Shown here: one piece after another, positions 57,029 through 60,000 of the stretch
How positions within the stretch are numbered: the stretch's first letter is position 1
Layout of the letters: each line of letters begins with the position of its first letter
NCBI GenBank assembly: GCA_903813345.2
Contig: CAIIXF020000011.1
Span: 3,374,571 to 3,434,570 of the forward strand
Origin: Owenia fusiformis
Taxonomy: Eukaryota > Annelida > Polychaeta > Sabellida > Oweniidae
Direction of reading: 5' to 3'
DNA: 60,000 nt
Position numbers and translations under genes: made by a program
Notes under the pieces: generated by a model
The model's input: the letters and a program-made list of their open reading frames with translations, nothing else
The model's database searches: none
What the model was told of the DNA's origin: nothing

Positions 57029-58179
57029 TACAGTTGTGTCATAAAATTAAACCGAACCCACAATTTCGAGGTATGTTACGATTTCCTCAACCTACAGAAT
57101 AATAAAACCATATTTTCGACGATCTTTAGTACCGATGATTGCATTACAGTTTTTGTTTTTCTGTAACATGGGAGGATTTTCATATTAGGGTAGCAGATTA
57201 TGTTACTTTCTGATAGATTTACATGTAAAAAGGAACATTTTGGGTGGGTAAAAGAAAATTTTATATTGAAATAACTAGAGAAGGGTCGGTTACGGTTCGG
57301 TTCGATTAACCGCGGTTTTTGGCCTCACGGTTCTACTGGGACCGTCTGATCACCAAGAACCGAGTCCAAAACGGTTCCATCATTCCCGGGGAAATACTTT
57401 ATTTTCGTGCAGTGTAACATGAATACCAAACTTTTGCGCAAATAATTACAGCTCTATTACATCTAAATAGCGAATGAAAGTACCATTTAAACGACAATTT
57501 AACAACTTTAAACGATCCATACGGTAATAAAATCGTTTCCTTGGATATTTCATTGTTCTTCCACGTCTCGAGGGAACATAATTCTACTTGCCAGCGTGAA
57601 TTTATTTCGCGCGGAAACACTTGTGTTTTTAAAATGGCGGACAGTTTTCGAAGTCTTAGGCAAAGAGCCTATCGGTTGTGCAACACGACATTGAAATACG
57701 CTGCAGGTTTCCAATTTTTGTGATAGAAACATTTTGTAAATTTTTTTAATTTTAAAAATTAGATCTAAGACCGCGATCTTTATTAGACTTCAATTCATTC
57801 CCTATCTTGTAACTGCTTCCTATTACCCACTCATAGTAACATTTTTTATGACTGATATATACACTTTTTCATGTGTCCTACCTCAGGTCCCAAGTCAGGT
57901 TGAGAATTTGGGTAAACATCCCCTAGCCCACTGCACTGTTATTCCCAACTGAAGGACATCTGTGCTATCCATATAATTTTAGTTTTCAGGAAACACACTG
58001 TCTGCCGTGAGGAAACATATTGAACGGTCTTACCCAACCAGACCCAGTTTAAAAAGGAATCCCTCCCATCTAACACGGGGCAAGCAACTTGTTGATAGCC
58101 ACATACAAATACACTGTAGTTCAATTCTAGTTATTTAATTCCATAAATATTCAATGATTATCAGCTATCATCATTCCAT
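57029..58179. other. Intergenic; one possible first exon
   Basis: Contains a GGTTCGGTTCGATTAACCGC-type repeat near 57290-57380 and an ATG at 57634 in the context TTAAAATGGCGGACAG opening MADSFRSLRQRAYRLCN and on to about 57709. The AAAATGGCGG context and the peptide look like a first coding exon, but the only donor (GCTGCAG/GTTTCC) is weak and no second exon was found before the LINE. Not called as a gene. Confidence 0.3.
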
Positions 58180-60000
58180 TTTTTTTTTTCTTTTAAAATA
58201 GTCTTTATTCAACTTTTGGTTATTTTACATAACATAAACAATGACATAAAGTAGATTCATTTTAATAGTTTTGATACAAAATTCCACTTTGAACAATAAA
58301 ATACATTTTTTCTGTAATTAATTTCATATTTTATCAATGAAATCATGCTTTCAAATGCTCTTTGTTTTTTACTATTCAATTCTAAAATATATGATTTATA
58401 AATACTGTTTGTAACAATGCTGATAAAATAATTTAAAAAATGTGTATGTGAGTCATGGCCATTATAACCAATTATAATTTTTCTGTAAGAAATATTAAGG
58501 CCACATGTTTTATGTATCAGTGCCCATATATCTTTTGCTAAGGAACATTCAAAAATAATATGTTTCAAGTCACAAAAATTATTGCAAATACTACAATGAT
58601 AATTATCTGTTATCCCATAGAGAAATAAGTCAGTTAATCCAGGAAGAATATTGTTAATTATTTTGAAGTTAAAATTGGCAATTTTTTTGTCTTTAACTTT
58701 TATTATCTTGCTAGTAAAAAAATTTGGCCAATTTATTTCATCTATTTTACCTTCATTTGTTATACAAAAATCTCTTTCCCATTTCTTGTAGGTAAACCAT
58801 TTTTCAGATTTTTTATTTTTCAGTATTGTATAAAAGAAATTGGATTTTTTACCTCTAAAGTCTAATTGGATGTTTTTTACTTTAAAGTTGGGTTTTCTTG
58901 GTATATTTGTGAATTTTACTTGTTCTATATTAATAAAGCATTTTATTGATTTCATTACAGTTAGGACTTGAAAATATTCAGAAATCCAATTTTTTTTTTT
59001 TTTAACTTTTCAAAAATATAGTTAACATTTAAAAATTCATTTTGAGTTATGAGATCTTTGACATAGATAATATCACTATCTATCCAAGATTTGAAGAAAA
59101 GTGGTTTGCCTTTCAATTGAAATAATCTGTTATTCCATATGGTTTGTTGGATTATTTCATGGTGTTTTAATTTATTGATTATATCATGGTCTTTACAACT
59201 ATTATATGCTTTTAGAACTTGTTTATAGAACACAGGCAGTCTATCAAGATGCTCATTAGAGAAAACATTCATTTTTAATAAAATGTCCATATTCGGAGCC
59301 AGTTTGCTAAAATAAAAGTACGGAATTTTATTAAATGTGTTTTTTTTGTCATATATACGACTAATCCATACAGCTTTTAGAGCATTTAGCTGTGATTGAA
59401 AATCTAACATGTTTAGACCTCCACTGTCTATAGAGTTTATTACAATAGTTCGTCTTATCTTGTCTTTCTTCCCATCCCATAAAAAGTTGTATATTAAATT
59501 GTTAATTCGTTTAATAATTTCTTCTTTAAATGATAAAATAGATGCTGAATATACAAGTTTTGATATGGCTAAAGACTTTATAATAGTGATTTTTCCAAAT
59601 AAAGTAAGGTAGCGTTTTTTCCAAGAATCTAATGTTTTTCAAGGTCATTTATTTTCTCATTCCAGTTTAAATCATAGCATTTATTTATGACCTATGTATA
59701 TGCCTAAATATCTTACAGGTTCATCTGTAAAATTAATATTTTCAAATTTACTTTCAAAAGCACGATTGGTTCCAAGCCATATTCCTTCTGTTTTATTTAA
59801 ATTGAGTTGTAGGCCTGAGTATTTTGAAAATTGTTTAATGGTTTTTAATGCTTCACTTATGGATGCTTTGTCTTTCATAAATAATGATGTATCATCTGCT
59901 GATTGTGATATTTTATACTCTGTGTTATCAATTTCAATTCCTTTGATTTTTTCATTTTGAATCAGTTTTAAAGACATAACTTCACAGCATAATATGAATG
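58180..60000 (-). mobile_element. L1/Tx1-like LINE, 3' part, running off the window
   Basis: The minus strand reads the RT palm with QSADDTSLF (the usual FADD/YADD box as SADD, about 59895), FSKYSGLQLNLNKTEGIWLG, VRYLGIYIG; then WKKRYLTLFGKITIIKSLA, NALKAVWISRIYD, a C-terminal Cys/His block CSICNNFCDLKHIIFECSLA and more to a stop at 58257. The frame is broken near 59640-59680 and by what looks like one base in an A-run at 58990-59002. The 3' end has AATAAAG (58201-58207 region, complement) and a poly(A) tail (T-run at about 58180). The 5' part lies beyond 60000. Confidence 0.85.

Noticed and set aside
57634-57723. MADSFRSLRQRAYR frame as a gene
   Set aside because: Plausible start context, but weak donor and no further exon found; noted in the 57029-58179 entry only.

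Overview
This is a eukaryotic, almost certainly metazoan, window. It is AT-rich, the genes are split by GT-AG introns, TATA boxes and AATAAA poly(A) signals can be read, and most intergenic and intronic DNA is transposon-derived (LINE, Tc1/mariner, TTAA-target and hAT-like elements, tRNA-derived SINEs, foldback elements). The gene content, small secreted C-type lectins in tandem plus AAAP transporters, suggests a marine invertebrate. I cannot name the phylum from the sequence alone.

Left part (1-37.5 kb): a tandem array of small secreted C-type lectin-like genes, all on the + strand. Each has a TATA-type promoter and noncoding 5' exon (visible for B, C and D), then exon 1 (signal peptide plus the N-terminal half of the CTLD) and exon 2 (the C-terminal half, ending in YICEHD). 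In order: an exon-1 remnant with an internal deletion (about 381-607); lectin A (2240-10855), with a nonsense codon at a core Trp and an 8 kb repeat-filled intron; lectin B (14319-16094); lectin C (24499-25168); lectin D (32954-34621); lectin E (36350-37022). B, C, D and E read as intact frames of 160, 166, 163 and 167 residues. They differ in cysteine set and in the ligand-site motifs (EPS/QPS; WND/WDD/WTD).

Right part (38.5-56.5 kb): two complete tandem 7-exon genes for AAAP-family amino-acid transporters, T1 (477 aa) and T2 (478 aa), with identical intron phases. T1 carries a tandem array of four copies of its exon-5 3' splice site plus the start of TM7, all in frame, which could yield four isoforms. 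Lectin C and E lie in a segmental duplication whose downstream part matches the DNA upstream of T1 and T2, so the ancestral unit looks like lectin + transporter.

Between and inside the genes are nested elements: an 853-bp near-perfect hairpin inserted 12 bp before the lectin B TATA box; a mariner and a MITE nested in a foldback element whose ends are 16-bp minisatellites, itself lying between two LINE pieces; a composite of inverted mariner ends enclosing promoter-like DNA; a hAT-like element inside a TTAA element; and a palindromic element carrying a TATA box and a 37-codon ORF. The last 1.8 kb is the minus-strand 3' end of an L1/Tx1-like LINE. No rRNA gene, CRISPR array, intact tRNA gene or intact transposase was seen. 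Coordinates of splice sites and target-site duplications were read base by base; outer limits of degraded repeats are approximate.
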